Below, in pieces: positions 1 through 9,300 of a stretch of 20,139 nt of DNA. The notes under the pieces are model-generated. The model searched no databases, had not been told where the DNA came from, and saw only the letters and a program-made list of their open reading frames with translations. Made by a program: the position numbers and the translations under genes. Origin of the DNA: Oligoflexia bacterium (GTDB lineage: Bacteria > Bdellovibrionota > UBA1018 > CAIMNF01); contig CAIOKW010000160.1 of assembly GCA_903858975.1 (NCBI GenBank), positions 1-20,139 of the forward strand, in the 5' to 3' direction. The first letter of the stretch is position 1; every line of letters starts with the position of its first letter.

Positions 1-765
1 CTCCCAAATTCCATAAATGGTGGTAGGATCACTCTGAAGGCGCATTCTCTTTTTCAGTCGATTAAAAAAAACAGAAGCGATCATGGGACGCTCAAAAGAT
101 GCACCCGTTTCTTTCTCTACCATAGAGGCCAAGATCACGACTTCTCTTCTGGATAATCCCAGCTCGCGCGCACGCGCTTCATATTCAGGCGTCCAGGTTC
201 TCAGAAACGATTCCACCATTCGTTTAATCAAATTCGTGGGGTTTTCACGCTTATCGAAAAAATAGGTGTTGGGGTATAAATACCCTTCTAAAGTAGAGAT
301 ACCCTCGCCCTGAAGACCGAGCGCAGCCACTAAGTCTGGAGAACGCAGGAGCTTTAAAATGGCTTTCCGATCAAGAAGGTTTTGCTCCTCAAAAGCCGCC
401 GCCACTTGATAAATGTTATCGCCCTCACGCACGAGAAGTGCGTGCTGAATGCCAATTCCGCTTTTGAAGATTTTAAAAATTTGAAGTGGGGTCATTGCAG
501 GACTTAGCTCATAGTCAGCAGCCTTAATACCACTCCACCCTTGCGTAAATTTTCCAAGCCAATAGAAGAGGAAGCCATTCTTTACCAAGCCCTCTTTTTG
601 AAGGGCCATGGACACCTCATGAGGATGCATCCCCTTTAAGAGATCAAACTCAATCTTTTGCGTTGAACCCGCATCCACCGGAGACATCGAAAACTGATAC
701 ACTGATAATCCCGCTCCTGCGAAAGCCAGAACGAGAAGGAGCAAAATCCACTTGAACCATTTCAT
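1..765 (-). CDS. mltG: Endolytic murein transglycosylase MltG (YceG-like), 3' end cut by the window edge
   Basis: I translated 255 codons on the minus strand from the ATG at 763-765 to the left edge with no stop. MltG is an inner-membrane lytic transglycosylase that cleaves nascent glycan strands and is thought to help end their polymerisation. Residues 1-24 form a short positively charged start and one membrane segment (MKWFKWILLLLVLAFAG). A LysM-like region follows. The catalytic domain shows LEGYLYPNTY at about 159-168, ILASMVEKET at 211-220 (the expected catalytic Glu is E217) and RPMIASVFFNRLKKRMRLQSD at about 226-246, followed by PTTIYG. The family is about 340 residues long, so roughly 85 C-terminal residues lie outside the window. 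No good ribosome binding site is visible before the ATG, but the membrane segment fits this start. The gene is divergent from rho. The identification is firm. Confidence 0.93.
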   Translation of the reverse strand, partial: MKWFKWILLLLVLAFAGAGLSVYQFSMSPVDAGSTQKIEFDLLKGMHPHEVSMALQKEGLVKNGFLFYWLGKFTQGWSGIKAADYELSPAMTPLQIFKIFKSGIGIQHALLVREGDNIYQVAAAFEEQNLLDRKAILKLLRSPDLVAALGLQGEGISTLEGYLYPNTYFFDKRENPTNLIKRMVESFLRTWTPEYEARARELGLSRREVVILASMVEKETGASFERPMIASVFFNRLKKRMRLQSDPTTIYGIWE

Positions 766-853
766 AATAGGCTTAGGATACCATCGAATTTTTGCTGGAC
801 TAGACCAAAAACCTCTGCTATTTTCCTAGCATCTAACGAGTTATTTCAAATTT

Positions 854-882
854 TTGACGGTAACCTAAATCTAAACCATTCT
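854..882 (+). promoter_or_regulatory. Possible sigma-70-type promoter of the rho operon
   Basis: TTGACG at 854-859 matches five of six -35 consensus bases. A 17-base spacer leads to a weak -10 (CATTCT, 877-882). Transcription would begin near 889 and give a leader of about 33 bases before the proposed rho start. The rest of the 156-base mltG-rho gap holds only a short hairpin (816-831) and nothing else I can assign. The -10 is poor, so this is tentative. Confidence 0.35.
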
Positions 883-908
883 ATCTGAATCCTGACTCAT
901 ACAACCAC

Positions 909-914
909 AAGGAG
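909..914 (+). promoter_or_regulatory. Shine-Dalgarno site that points to an ATT start for rho
   Basis: AAGGAG lies 7 bases before the ATT at 922-924. This is a near-ideal ribosome binding site, and no in-frame ATG, GTG or TTG occurs near it. The next in-frame ATG (1036) is 114 bases downstream. The site therefore argues for initiation at the ATT. Confidence 0.7.
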
Positions 915-921
915 TTACGCC

Positions 922-2442
922 ATTAGTACTCAAACCCCCCCTAAAAAACCAGGTGCCAAAGCTGCAGCCCCTAAGGCTCGTCCTCAGCAACGCTTTATCC
1001 CAGGAAAGAGACCTGACGAAGGGTCCCAAGAAGATATGGGTAGCGATGAAATGGTGGATGCGGGTGAAGTGCCTAGTCCATTTATCGCGAGTTCTGTGGT
1101 TGCAGACTCTGCCACTGCGACTCCAGCAGAAGAGGTTCTAGCCTCTACTCCTTCATCAGAAATGGAAGGCGAAGCGCTGCCCGTTAAAAAATCAATGCAT
1201 TTAAAAGAGCTGAAAAACAAAAAAGCTCATGAGCTTCTCGAGCTCGCGCACGGTCTTGGAATTGAGAATGCCGGAAGCCTGCGTAAACAAGATCAGATTT
1301 TCATGATCCTTCAAAAGAAGGCTGAGAAAGATGAACATATTTTTGCGGATGGCGTGCTCGAGTGCCTTCCAGATGGATTCGGATTCCTTCGTGCTCCTGA
1401 ATACAATTACCTTCCGGGTCCAGATGATGTTTACGTGTCTCCATCACAAATTCGCCGTTTCGGACTTCGTACGGGCGATACCGTGAGTGGTTCCGTTCGT
1501 GCACCGAAAGAGGGAGAGCGTTACTTTGCCCTTCTCAAAGTTGAGCAAGTGAACTTCCAAGCCTCTGAACTCAATATCGAACGCGTTCTCTTCGACAACT
1601 TGACTCCGCTTTATCCAAAAGAGCGCTTACACCTTGAGTATCAACCTACGAACCACAGCACACGAATCATCGATCTCATGGTTCCACTCGGAAAAGGCCA
1701 GCGCTGCCTCATCGTAGCACCACCACGTGCTGGTAAAACGGTACTCATGCAAGACATTGCAAATGCCATTACTTCAAACCATCCGGAAGTAAAACTCATC
1801 GTTCTTTTGATTGATGAGCGTCCGGAAGAAGTGACCGACATGCAGCGCTCAGTAAAAGGGGAAGTCATTTCTTCTACCTTTGATGAGCAAGCGTCTCGTC
1901 ACGTTCAGGTTGCAGAAATGGTCATTGAGAAGGCAAAGCGTCTCGTAGAAAACAAATACGATGTCGTGATCCTTCTCGACTCCATCACTCGCCTTGCCCG
2001 CGCTTACAACGCTGTTGTGCCTCCATCCGGCAAAATCTTATCGGGCGGTGTGGATTCAAATGCGCTTCATAAACCAAAACGTTTCTTCGGTGCTGCTCGT
2101 AACATTGAAGAAGGCGGATCTCTCACGATCATCGCGACCTCACTCGTTGATACCGGATCAAGAATGGATGAAGTGATTTTCGAGGAATTCAAAGGAACGG
2201 GTAACTCAGAAATTGTTCTTGATCGTAAACTGATGGAAAAGCGTATTTTCCCATGTTTGGACATCAATAAATCAGCAACCCGTAAAGAAGACCTTCTCCT
2301 TCCAAAAGAAGTCATCAATCGAATCTGGATCTTGAGAAAAGTACTTCACCCGATGAACACGGTCGATGCGATGGAATTCTTACTCGATAAGGTTGCGCAC
2401 ACAAAAACGAACGAAGAGTTCATTAAGTCAATGAGTAGCTAA
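922..2442 (+). CDS. rho: Transcription termination factor Rho, probable ATT start codon
   Basis: Rho is the hexameric RNA-dependent ATPase that terminates transcription of untranslated RNA. From LKELKNKKAHELL onward the protein aligns closely with E. coli Rho. It has the Rho N-terminal helical domain, the RNA-binding cold-shock-like domain (DGVLECLPDGFGFLR, DDVYVSPSQIRRF), Walker A APPRAGKT (about residues 266-273 of the long form), LLIDERPEE, ILLDSITRLARAYN and the GGVDSNALHKPKRFFGAARN segment. The first ATG is at 1036 (468 residues). Reading continues openly upstream to an ATT at 922, with AAGGAG 7 bases before it, and there is an in-frame stop at 886. The 38 added codons read S-T-Q-T-P-P-K-K-P-G and so on, rich in Pro, Ala, Lys and Gln. 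The long form has 506 residues with a low-complexity, partly acidic extension of about 92 residues before the Rho core. It overlaps prfA by one base (TAATG). Function is certain; the start is inferred. Confidence 0.93.
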   Translation: MSTQTPPKKPGAKAAAPKARPQQRFIPGKRPDEGSQEDMGSDEMVDAGEVPSPFIASSVVADSATATPAEEVLASTPSSEMEGEALPVKKSMHLKELKNKKAHELLELAHGLGIENAGSLRKQDQIFMILQKKAEKDEHIFADGVLECLPDGFGFLRAPEYNYLPGPDDVYVSPSQIRRFGLRTGDTVSGSVRAPKEGERYFALLKVEQVNFQASELNIERVLFDNLTPLYPKERLHLEYQPTNHSTRIIDLMVPLGKGQRCLIVAPPRAGKTVLMQDIANAITSNHPEVKLIVLLIDERPEEVTDMQRSVKGEVISSTFDEQASRHVQVAEMVIEKAKRLVENKYDVVILLDSITRLARAYNAVVPPSGKILSGGVDSNALHKPKRFFGAARNIEEGGSLTIIATSLVDTGSRMDEVIFEEFKGTGNSEIVLDRKLMEKRIFPCLDINKSATRKEDLLLPKEVINRIWILRKVLHPMNTVDAMEFLLDKVAHTKTNEEFIKSMSS

Positions 2443-3518
2443 TGTTCGATAAACTTGAAGCCGTAGAGGCAAGATTTTTAGAGATTGAGCACAAGCTCGG
2501 CGATCCGGAACTAGCAAATCGTCCGGATGAGTTCCGTCGTCTCTCAAAAGAGCATTCTTCCCTTCAAGAAATTGTGGATGAGTATCGGAACTACCGCAGC
2601 ACCAAAGCCGAGATTGCCTCTAATAAAGAGCTTCTCATGGAGGGCGATGCGGATTTCGTTGCCATGGCCAAAGAAGAATTGAAGGCGCTCGAGCCCGCAC
2701 TCGACGCAAGCGCAAAGCGCTTACAACTCCTCCTTCTTCCCCAAGATCCGAATGACCAAAAGAACATCCTGCTTGAAGTTCGCGCAGGCGCGGGCGGAGA
2801 AGAGGCGGCTCTGTTTGCAGCTGAGCTTTATCGCTTGTACCAGAAGTTCGCAGAACGTCAGGGCTGGAGAACAGAAGTCATGTCCGTCAGTCAGGCAGAA
2901 AAGGGCGGCCTGAAAGAAGTCGTCATGATGATTGAAGGCAGTAAGGTTTACTCTCGTCTAAAATTTGAGGCGGGTGTTCACCGAGTGCAACGGGTTCCAG
3001 AAACTGAAGCCCAAGGACGCGTTCACACCTCAACTGTAACGGTTGCAGTACTGGCAGAGGCAGAGGAAGTGGATGTCACGATTAGCCCTGCTGACTTACG
3101 AATTGATGTGTATCGCTCCAGTGGTGCCGGCGGGCAGTCCGTCAATACAACCGACTCCGCTGTTCGGATCACTCACGTTCCCTCAGGCGTGGTCGTAGCT
3201 TGCCAAGATGAGCGCTCCCAATTGAAAAACAAAGAAAAAGCGATGAAGATCCTACGCTCGCGCATTTTAGAGGCTGAGCAAGAAAAGGCCGCAAAAGAGC
3301 ATTCTGACATTCGTCGAGCAATGGTGGGAACCGGAGATCGCTCAGAGCGAATCCGCACCTATAATTTTCCTCAAGGGCGTCTCACCGATCATCGCATTGG
3401 ATTTACTCTTCACGCACTTCCAGACATCATGGAAGGGCACATCGAAGAACTCTTAGACGCGATCCAAACCCACTATCAGGCTGAGGCCTTGAAACAAGCC
3501 GGGTATGCAAGCGCTTAG
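2442..3518 (+). CDS. prfA: Peptide chain release factor 1 (RF1)
   Basis: RF1 reads UAA and UAG stop codons in the ribosomal A site and triggers peptide release. The 358-residue length is typical. The GGQ loop is at about 230-232 within RSSGAGGQSVNTTDSAVRITH. The stop-codon recognition tripeptide is PET at 186-188 (RVPETEAQGRVHTS), a PxT motif that marks RF1 rather than RF2, which carries SPF. LEVRAGAGGEEAALFA (about 111-126) is also characteristic. The start ATG overlaps the last base of the rho stop codon, so translation is probably coupled to rho. The 3' end overlaps prmC, whose product methylates the GGQ glutamine of this protein. The identification is firm. Confidence 0.97.
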   Translation: MFDKLEAVEARFLEIEHKLGDPELANRPDEFRRLSKEHSSLQEIVDEYRNYRSTKAEIASNKELLMEGDADFVAMAKEELKALEPALDASAKRLQLLLLPQDPNDQKNILLEVRAGAGGEEAALFAAELYRLYQKFAERQGWRTEVMSVSQAEKGGLKEVVMMIEGSKVYSRLKFEAGVHRVQRVPETEAQGRVHTSTVTVAVLAEAEEVDVTISPADLRIDVYRSSGAGGQSVNTTDSAVRITHVPSGVVVACQDERSQLKNKEKAMKILRSRILEAEQEKAAKEHSDIRRAMVGTGDRSERIRTYNFPQGRLTDHRIGFTLHALPDIMEGHIEELLDAIQTHYQAEALKQAGYASA

Positions 3519-4395
3519 AGAACGCTTGCTGAGTATTTTTAACGAAGCTCTTCATCAAAAATCGCCGGAAGCGGAAGTTGACCTGATTCTCCTTCATCTC
3601 TTTAGACAGAAGGATCGCCAGATTCGAAACTTTTCTGATCTGAGAACTCAAAATCCTGATCCTGACAGCATTTTAGAATTAGAAGCCATTCGGATTGCTG
3701 AAAAGCGTTGCACTGGAATTCCATTGCAACACATTTTGGGGATTCAGTTTTTTTATGAACATGAATACAAGGTCAATGACTCAACCTTAATTCCAAGACC
3801 TGAAACCGAGATCCTGGCCGACGCCATGATTCAATGGATTCGTTTATACAAAGGAAACCTTCCGCTCCGCTTTGCTGAGCTCGGTCTTGGAAGTGGAATT
3901 CTCTCGACTGAAATCCTGGCCGAATTTAAGAGTGCTAGCGGATTTGCAAGCGAGGTAGCGCCTGCAGCGATTGCACTTGCAAGACACAATCTAGAACGAA
4001 TTGTGGGAGCTGATTTCGAGAAGAGGATCACCATTCTTGAACCCAATGATCCTCGTTCTGGTTTTGAGATTTTTGCTCGGCATGGAAAATTTGATCTCAT
4101 TTTTTCAAATCCTCCCTATGTTTCCATTTCAGACGAAATCGAGGATGAAGTTTTAAAACACGAGCCTCACGGCGCCCTCTTCCCTGAAGTGGGCTCGGAT
4201 TCTCCTGATTTCTTTTATGATAATTTTCTACTTCACTTCTCAATCCTCATGAGTCCAGGCGGCAGTGCTTTTTTTGAAGTTCCCCATGAGCGGGCAGAGG
4301 AAATTTTAGAAAAATTTAAAAATGCCGGTATTTATAATTCAAAATTGATTCTTGATCTCACTGGACGCCCTCGGGTCCTTCAGGCAAGTTTCTAA
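3505..4395 (+). CDS. prmC: Release factor glutamine N5-methyltransferase PrmC (HemK)
   Basis: PrmC uses S-adenosylmethionine to methylate the Gln of the GGQ motif in release factors, which improves termination. The 296-residue protein has the N-terminal helical substrate-binding domain, the LIPRPETE signature (about 95-102), the SAM-binding loop AELGLGSGILS (about 124-134) and the catalytic NPPY at 202-205 in LIFSNPPYVS. It is slightly longer than E. coli PrmC (277). Its ATG lies 14 bases inside prfA, so the enzyme and its substrate are likely made in a coupled way. This order is common and supports the call. Confidence 0.95.
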   Translation: MQALRERLLSIFNEALHQKSPEAEVDLILLHLFRQKDRQIRNFSDLRTQNPDPDSILELEAIRIAEKRCTGIPLQHILGIQFFYEHEYKVNDSTLIPRPETEILADAMIQWIRLYKGNLPLRFAELGLGSGILSTEILAEFKSASGFASEVAPAAIALARHNLERIVGADFEKRITILEPNDPRSGFEIFARHGKFDLIFSNPPYVSISDEIEDEVLKHEPHGALFPEVGSDSPDFFYDNFLLHFSILMSPGGSAFFEVPHERAEEILEKFKNAGIYNSKLILDLTGRPRVLQASF

Positions 4396-4411
4396 AATCG
4401 AAGGAATAATC

Positions 4412-5677
4412 ATGGAAATATTGAAAATTGTTGGCGGAACAAAACTCAAGGGCGAGGTTTCTATCAGTGGCGCAAAAAACGCAGCTCTCCCTATCCTCTT
4501 TGCGAGTATCTTAAGTGAAGAGCCATCGATCATTAAGAATATTCCACTCCTTGCAGACATCAATACGACCTTGAAGGTTCTGGATGCCCTAGGATTAAAA
4601 ACTTTCTTTAAGCTTGAGGATCATGCGATTGAAATTGATGGAAGTGAGCTTGCATCGATTGAAGCCCCGTATGAACTGGTCCGAACAATGCGTGCGTCGG
4701 TACTGGTCCTAGGTCCCCTCTTAGCCAGACAAGGGGAAGCAAAAGTGAGTCTTCCAGGCGGCTGCGCGATAGGTGCACGCCCCGTTGATTTTCACTTGAG
4801 CGCGCTTGAGAAAATGGGCGCTGAGTTTAAAATTGAATCAGGCTACATTCATGGCGTCGCTAAGAATGGTTTAAAGGGTGCGGTTATGCCCCTTCCCTTT
4901 CCGAGTGTCGGTGCTACTGAAAATGCACTCATGGCTGCCGTATTGGCCGAGGGTGTGTCTGAGATTCAAAATGCTGCTTGTGAACCTGAAATTGTTGATC
5001 TCGCAAATGCACTTCGCTCAATGGGTGCTGACATCTCTGGGGAGGGCTCTCCCACCATTCGCATTACGGGCGTGAAGAAGCTAAAGGGCATGCGCCATTC
5101 CGTTGCACCTGATCGCGTGGAAGCGGCTACCTTTCTTTGTGCAGGCCTCATTACCCAAGGCTGCGTGACTGTTCAAGGCATCAACGAATCCTACCTCAGC
5201 TCAGCCCTAGACGTGTTGAAAGAAATGGGCGGAAAAATCAGTTCTACTGAGAACTCGGTCACAGCTGAATACCTGACGCCTCTTCATTCGGTGAACATTG
5301 AAACGAGTCCCTTCCCTGGTTTTCCGACCGATATGCAAGCCCAATTCATGGCACTGATGACTCAAGCCAATGGGAGTTCTCAAATTAAGGAAACCATTTT
5401 TGAGAATCGATTTATGCACGTTCCTGAACTCATTCGTTTAGGTGCTCGGATAAAAATTCATGGAAATGAGGCGATGGTCGAAGGCCCCCTTCCGCTCAGT
5501 GGTGCCATTGTGATGGCCACTGATCTTCGCGCCAGCGCATCCTTGATTATTGCAGGGCTCGCAGCAAAAGGCGAAACCGTGATTCGGCGAATCTATCATC
5601 TTGATCGCGGCTATGAGCAAATCGAGAAGAAGCTTCAGGGCTTGGGCGCTCAAATTTCTCGGGAGCTCGAAAAGTGA
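4412..5677 (+). CDS. murA: UDP-N-acetylglucosamine 1-carboxyvinyltransferase MurA
   Basis: MurA transfers enolpyruvate from PEP to UDP-GlcNAc, the first committed step of peptidoglycan synthesis, in the cytoplasm. I chose the ATG at 4412 because AAGGA (4401-4405) lies 6 bases before it. This gives 421 residues starting MEILKIVGG, the normal length for the family. An in-frame ATG at 4352 would add 20 residues inside prmC and lacks support. Visible motifs are SGAKNAALPILFA near the N-terminus, LVRTMRASVLVLGPLLAR, and PGGCAIGARPVDFH with the PEP-binding cysteine at residue 118. That Cys is the residue fosfomycin alkylates, so nothing here suggests Asp-type natural resistance. The C-terminus contains FPTDMQAQFMAL and DLRASASLIIAGL. 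It sits 16 bases after prmC. Confidence 0.96.
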   Translation: MEILKIVGGTKLKGEVSISGAKNAALPILFASILSEEPSIIKNIPLLADINTTLKVLDALGLKTFFKLEDHAIEIDGSELASIEAPYELVRTMRASVLVLGPLLARQGEAKVSLPGGCAIGARPVDFHLSALEKMGAEFKIESGYIHGVAKNGLKGAVMPLPFPSVGATENALMAAVLAEGVSEIQNAACEPEIVDLANALRSMGADISGEGSPTIRITGVKKLKGMRHSVAPDRVEAATFLCAGLITQGCVTVQGINESYLSSALDVLKEMGGKISSTENSVTAEYLTPLHSVNIETSPFPGFPTDMQAQFMALMTQANGSSQIKETIFENRFMHVPELIRLGARIKIHGNEAMVEGPLPLSGAIVMATDLRASASLIIAGLAAKGETVIRRIYHLDRGYEQIEKKLQGLGAQISRELEK

Positions 5678-6336
5678 TTACGCCGCTTGAGATTGAAAAC
5701 TACTGTGTTCATCACAGTAAAAAGAGCGATTCTATTTTTCAAGAACTCGCAGAACGGACGCTCCAGTTTGCGCCCCAAGTTTCTCACATGCAGGTGGGTC
5801 CACTAGAGGGTGCACTTTTATCGATTATCACCAAAATGATTTCAGCAAAGCGTGTACTTGAGTTTGGAACCTTCACGGGGTGTAGCTCCCTTCACTTTTT
5901 GGGTGCACTTCCGGCGAATGGGAGTATCACAACACTCGATCGAGACCCAAAAGCGGTTTCAATTGCTCGTGAATTTTGGGACAAGACTGGTAACAGCAAT
6001 CGCGTGGAAAGCTTGCTGGGGGATGCGAAAGCTTCTGTTCAAAAACTTCTTAGTGAAATCTCAGCAGGAACCCGCCCCCATTATGATCTTGCCTTTATTG
6101 ATGCCGACAAGGGTGGTTATGAAGAATACTTCGAAGCTTCGCTTAAGCTTGTCCGTACGGGTGGTGTGGTTCTCGTCGATAATTTGCTTTGGGAAGGCGC
6201 TGTTCTGAACCCAAAGGAAAAATCAGATTTCACGATTCATACGTTTAATGAAAAGAGAAAGACAGACCCTCGCGTCGAAATGGTTCTCCTGCCTGTTCGC
6301 GATGGAATTTCCATTTGCCGTGTATTAGATCACTAA
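5674..6336 (+). CDS. Class I SAM-dependent O-methyltransferase, CCoAOMT/COMT-like
   Basis: The 220-residue protein has the fold signatures of the metal-dependent catechol / caffeoyl-CoA O-methyltransferase family. These are the SAM loop VLEFGTFTGCSSLHFLGALP (about 61-80), the acidic motif TLDRDPKAVSIAREFW, YDLAFIDADKGGYEEYFE (about 137-153) and VLVDNLLWEGAV (about 166-177). Metal-ligand candidates are D143, D169 and N170. The GTG start at 5674 overlaps the murA stop codon by four bases (GTGA), making it the last gene of the rho operon. Family members methylate small hydroxylated aromatics or, in some bacteria, tRNA (TrmR-like). The substrate cannot be read from this sequence. It ends only 10 bases from the stop codon of the convergent giant gene, and I saw no clear terminator there. 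Confidence 0.85.
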   Translation: MITPLEIENYCVHHSKKSDSIFQELAERTLQFAPQVSHMQVGPLEGALLSIITKMISAKRVLEFGTFTGCSSLHFLGALPANGSITTLDRDPKAVSIAREFWDKTGNSNRVESLLGDAKASVQKLLSEISAGTRPHYDLAFIDADKGGYEEYFEASLKLVRTGGVVLVDNLLWEGAVLNPKEKSDFTIHTFNEKRKTDPRVEMVLLPVRDGISICRVLDH

Positions 6337-6346
6337 TCTATCGAGC

Positions 6347-9300
6347 TTAGTAGCTACACGTGCTTCCAACCATTTTCATGCCCGGCAAACAAGAGTTCCG
6401 ATCTTTCTTTCTCAGTAACTCACCTACGTTGAGATTGTTGGCCGACTTTTGATCCATAATCGTGTCCATGGTTCTTAGGGTATCTTGGCCGGTAATCTTA
6501 AACACCTGCTCTACCCGCACATGCACTTGGATCCCCGAAGCCGATGGACAGCGGGTGATGCCCGTTGGTTGGTCTGTCACGGTGTATTGAGGAGCATTCG
6601 CCGTGGTCGTCGGATTTGGGCAGTGAGTGACCAGTGCTGCTCGAATTAAGATCGGGCAGCGTCTCGCATTGTTCAATTCTTCAACCGTCATCGCGCTCGG
6701 ATTCGGAGCGCGGGCGCGGGCGCCAAGTTTTGATGTGATATCAAAAAAGGCATCCCCTACCGGCATTGGAATCGGTGTTCCGGTGGCGAGCCAATCTCCA
6801 GCGAGCTTATCTTGCTGAACTGTCGATGTGACTGGGTTCACAGTGCCCGGAATAATGGGATTCAAACTAAATTCACTAAATTCACTGCAGCGTTTTCCTT
6901 CAGTCGTGTACCAACCCGTGAGGGGTTGATAGTTCCCAGATGCGAGAACGAGGGCGTTCAGTTGCCCAGCAAGCTGGCTTGGGTCTTGGGCCCATAAATC
7001 ATTGAAATTAGACTTAGCCGCAAAGCTCGAATTATCCACACAATCAAACTTCACCGAGGATGAAAGCGTGTTCGCATTCATGTCGTTTACACAACAACTG
7101 AGTCGCTTATTGATAATGCTATCCCAAGCTGGAAAATTTTTCCCTCCGTCGCTGGGCTTGGAAGGAAGGGGCGAAGTGGAGTCACATTCGTGTGCGGTCG
7201 CGTCCCACTCACATGTCGCGGTAGTAATATTCAACTTGTACCCAATTTGGCACTTCCAAATATGGCGTTTGTACTGAACCAAACTTTGGGGCGAAGTTGC
7301 ACTCGCGGGGAGACTGATGGCACTGACGACCACCTTCCTGCTTGAATCCAATAACTCGCGTGTACCATTCAAAATCATGTCTTTATCTTTTTCCGGATCA
7401 AAATTAGCAAAGATGACTTGAGGATCGTTCTTTAGTGGTGAAACACAACTCACACCCGCACGCGCATCAGCGCTGACGGCCATGGGCAATTCATTCACGT
7501 TTGGACAGGAACACTCTGAGGTATAGCCAAAATTATCTCCGAGGCGTCCGTCCCGAGTACTATCTTCATCGATCGCGACCATTCCGTAAGTTTTGTTCGG
7601 CTTACCATTCACATCAAATGATGAGATCGCATCATAGGTATCTGCCGGCAATTTGGTAGAAAGTGCGGCTCCGGCAGTGGTGAGCGGGGTGTATGGCGGC
7701 GCCTTGATTGACGATCCAACGCAGGCACAGTGAGGCTGATCTCGATAAAGATAAATAGGGTTCTCTTTTGGGATTGTTCCGTTTTGTGATGCATAAGGAT
7801 AGGGGTACGCGCTTACTCCCCAAGTCGAGCTAAGGGTGGAAAGAGGCCCCTGGGTCCCAGCAATGCTTTGTACTGTCATGTCGTACTTCACTGGGATTCG
7901 TTGATCGATCGCCCCTGTAACTACTGTCGGATCCGAGCACGTGGGATAATTATCGGTGTTTTCATTAGCCACAAACTCTTTTGAGGGCTTTTTGGGGCGA
8001 CAACTTTCACCGCGCGATTCATAGCCTGGAGGGCATTGACACTTCCCGGTTGAATCAATTTGCTGACCCAAGACAGGGCAGGTTTCACATTGGTTGCTGA
8101 CCGGATTGTAATTTGGAGCTGAAGCAATTGCAGAGCAATCACAGGTTAAGGGATTCATGCTGCTCCTGATCGAATTTAGCGGGCACTGCTTTACGCAGGC
8201 CACTTTCATCGTGGGCGAACTTCCACTCAAATTTGCAGCAGAAGCGACTGGCGTTCCATTATTATTCGTTCCATATTGTTGAGCGGTAGCGAGTGCGACG
8301 GTGGTTGATCCTGCGTACAGATCCGATACCGAGGTTGTCGAGATAGGCGCTGGGGTCGGTCTTGCGCTCATACACATAATCGGTTGAGCCAGGCACATTT
8401 GAAATCCGGTCCTACCGCCTATACAACAAGTACCATCCCAGGTTCCGTCCGTTGAGGCATTCCAGCAGGAATCGCCCACATTGCAACTTGGAGTTGCAGG
8501 AGTACAGGTAATGGTTGGCGCTAAGCAGGTTTGCGCTCCGACGGCTCCACCAATGCAACACGATCCATTCCAAGTTCCTGAGAGTGTGGAGTTTGAGCAG
8601 GTGTCACCCGTATTGCATGAAGGAACAGGAACTGCAGTCCCGGTTACGCCGTAAAGACCACTCGTTCCCGATCCGCTCGGCCCGGGCGCGCCCACCGAAC
8701 CCCCGCCGCCACCGCCCACACAGCTTGAGCTATAAGGATACTGCGAGCAGATACATGCGTCTCTTGAAACAAAACCACAGTCAACCCAAGTGATGCTGCA
8801 ACAACAAACAGTTACAGCAGCGGTAGTTGAATGATCCGCAGGGCAATTTAAATTCGCCTGACATCCGCCTCCCGCCATGGGTGCACTACACGCTCCGGCC
8901 TCGGGAATCATCGCGTGGTAAGCACCATAGAAACTGCGAAGCGCTATTCTCTTTGCGTCTTTGTAAAGATTTGCAAAAAATGCATTCTCATCAAACTTTT
9001 GAACTGCAGCAAGTCCTCCGTCGCAGAAAATCGAAAGACTTGCAGTTTGAGTTGAAGCCACGGTCGGATTCGCCGCCAAAGTGACCGCACAGGTTCCGCC
9101 CGCGGGGATATAACTACAGTTTGAGGTGAGCGCAAAATTGGTGGCATCCGAAACCGAAACCACACATCCGTTTGCAGCAGAGCTGCTCGTGTTTTTAATG
9201 CTTACCGTCTGTGCCGTAGACGAGGTTCCAACATTGACTGATCCAAAATCAAAAGTATTCGGAGTAAAAGTAAAACTGAGGGCCGCAGTCACCGCTTTTG

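Noticed and set aside
816..831. Hairpin TGCTA/TAGCA between mltG and rho
   Set aside because: Only five base pairs, with no T tract or relation to a start; not enough to call a terminator or operator.
984..1220. Antisense and alternate-frame ORFs inside rho and other long genes
   Set aside because: They lie wholly within genes of certain identity, have no ribosome sites I could support and show no family motif.
4352..4411. Longer murA from an ATG inside prmC
   Set aside because: It would add 20 residues before the conserved MEILKIVGG start, while AAGGA sits correctly for the ATG at 4412.
6320..6362. Terminator between the convergent O-methyltransferase and giant genes
   Set aside because: Only a 5-bp AT-rich inverted repeat (TAGAT/ATCTA) without a T run; the stop codons are 10 bases apart.
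8690..8725. Gly-rich low-complexity stretch as a frameshift or assembly scar
   Set aside because: The frame stays open and Cys spacing continues in register on both sides, so it reads as an ordinary flexible linker.
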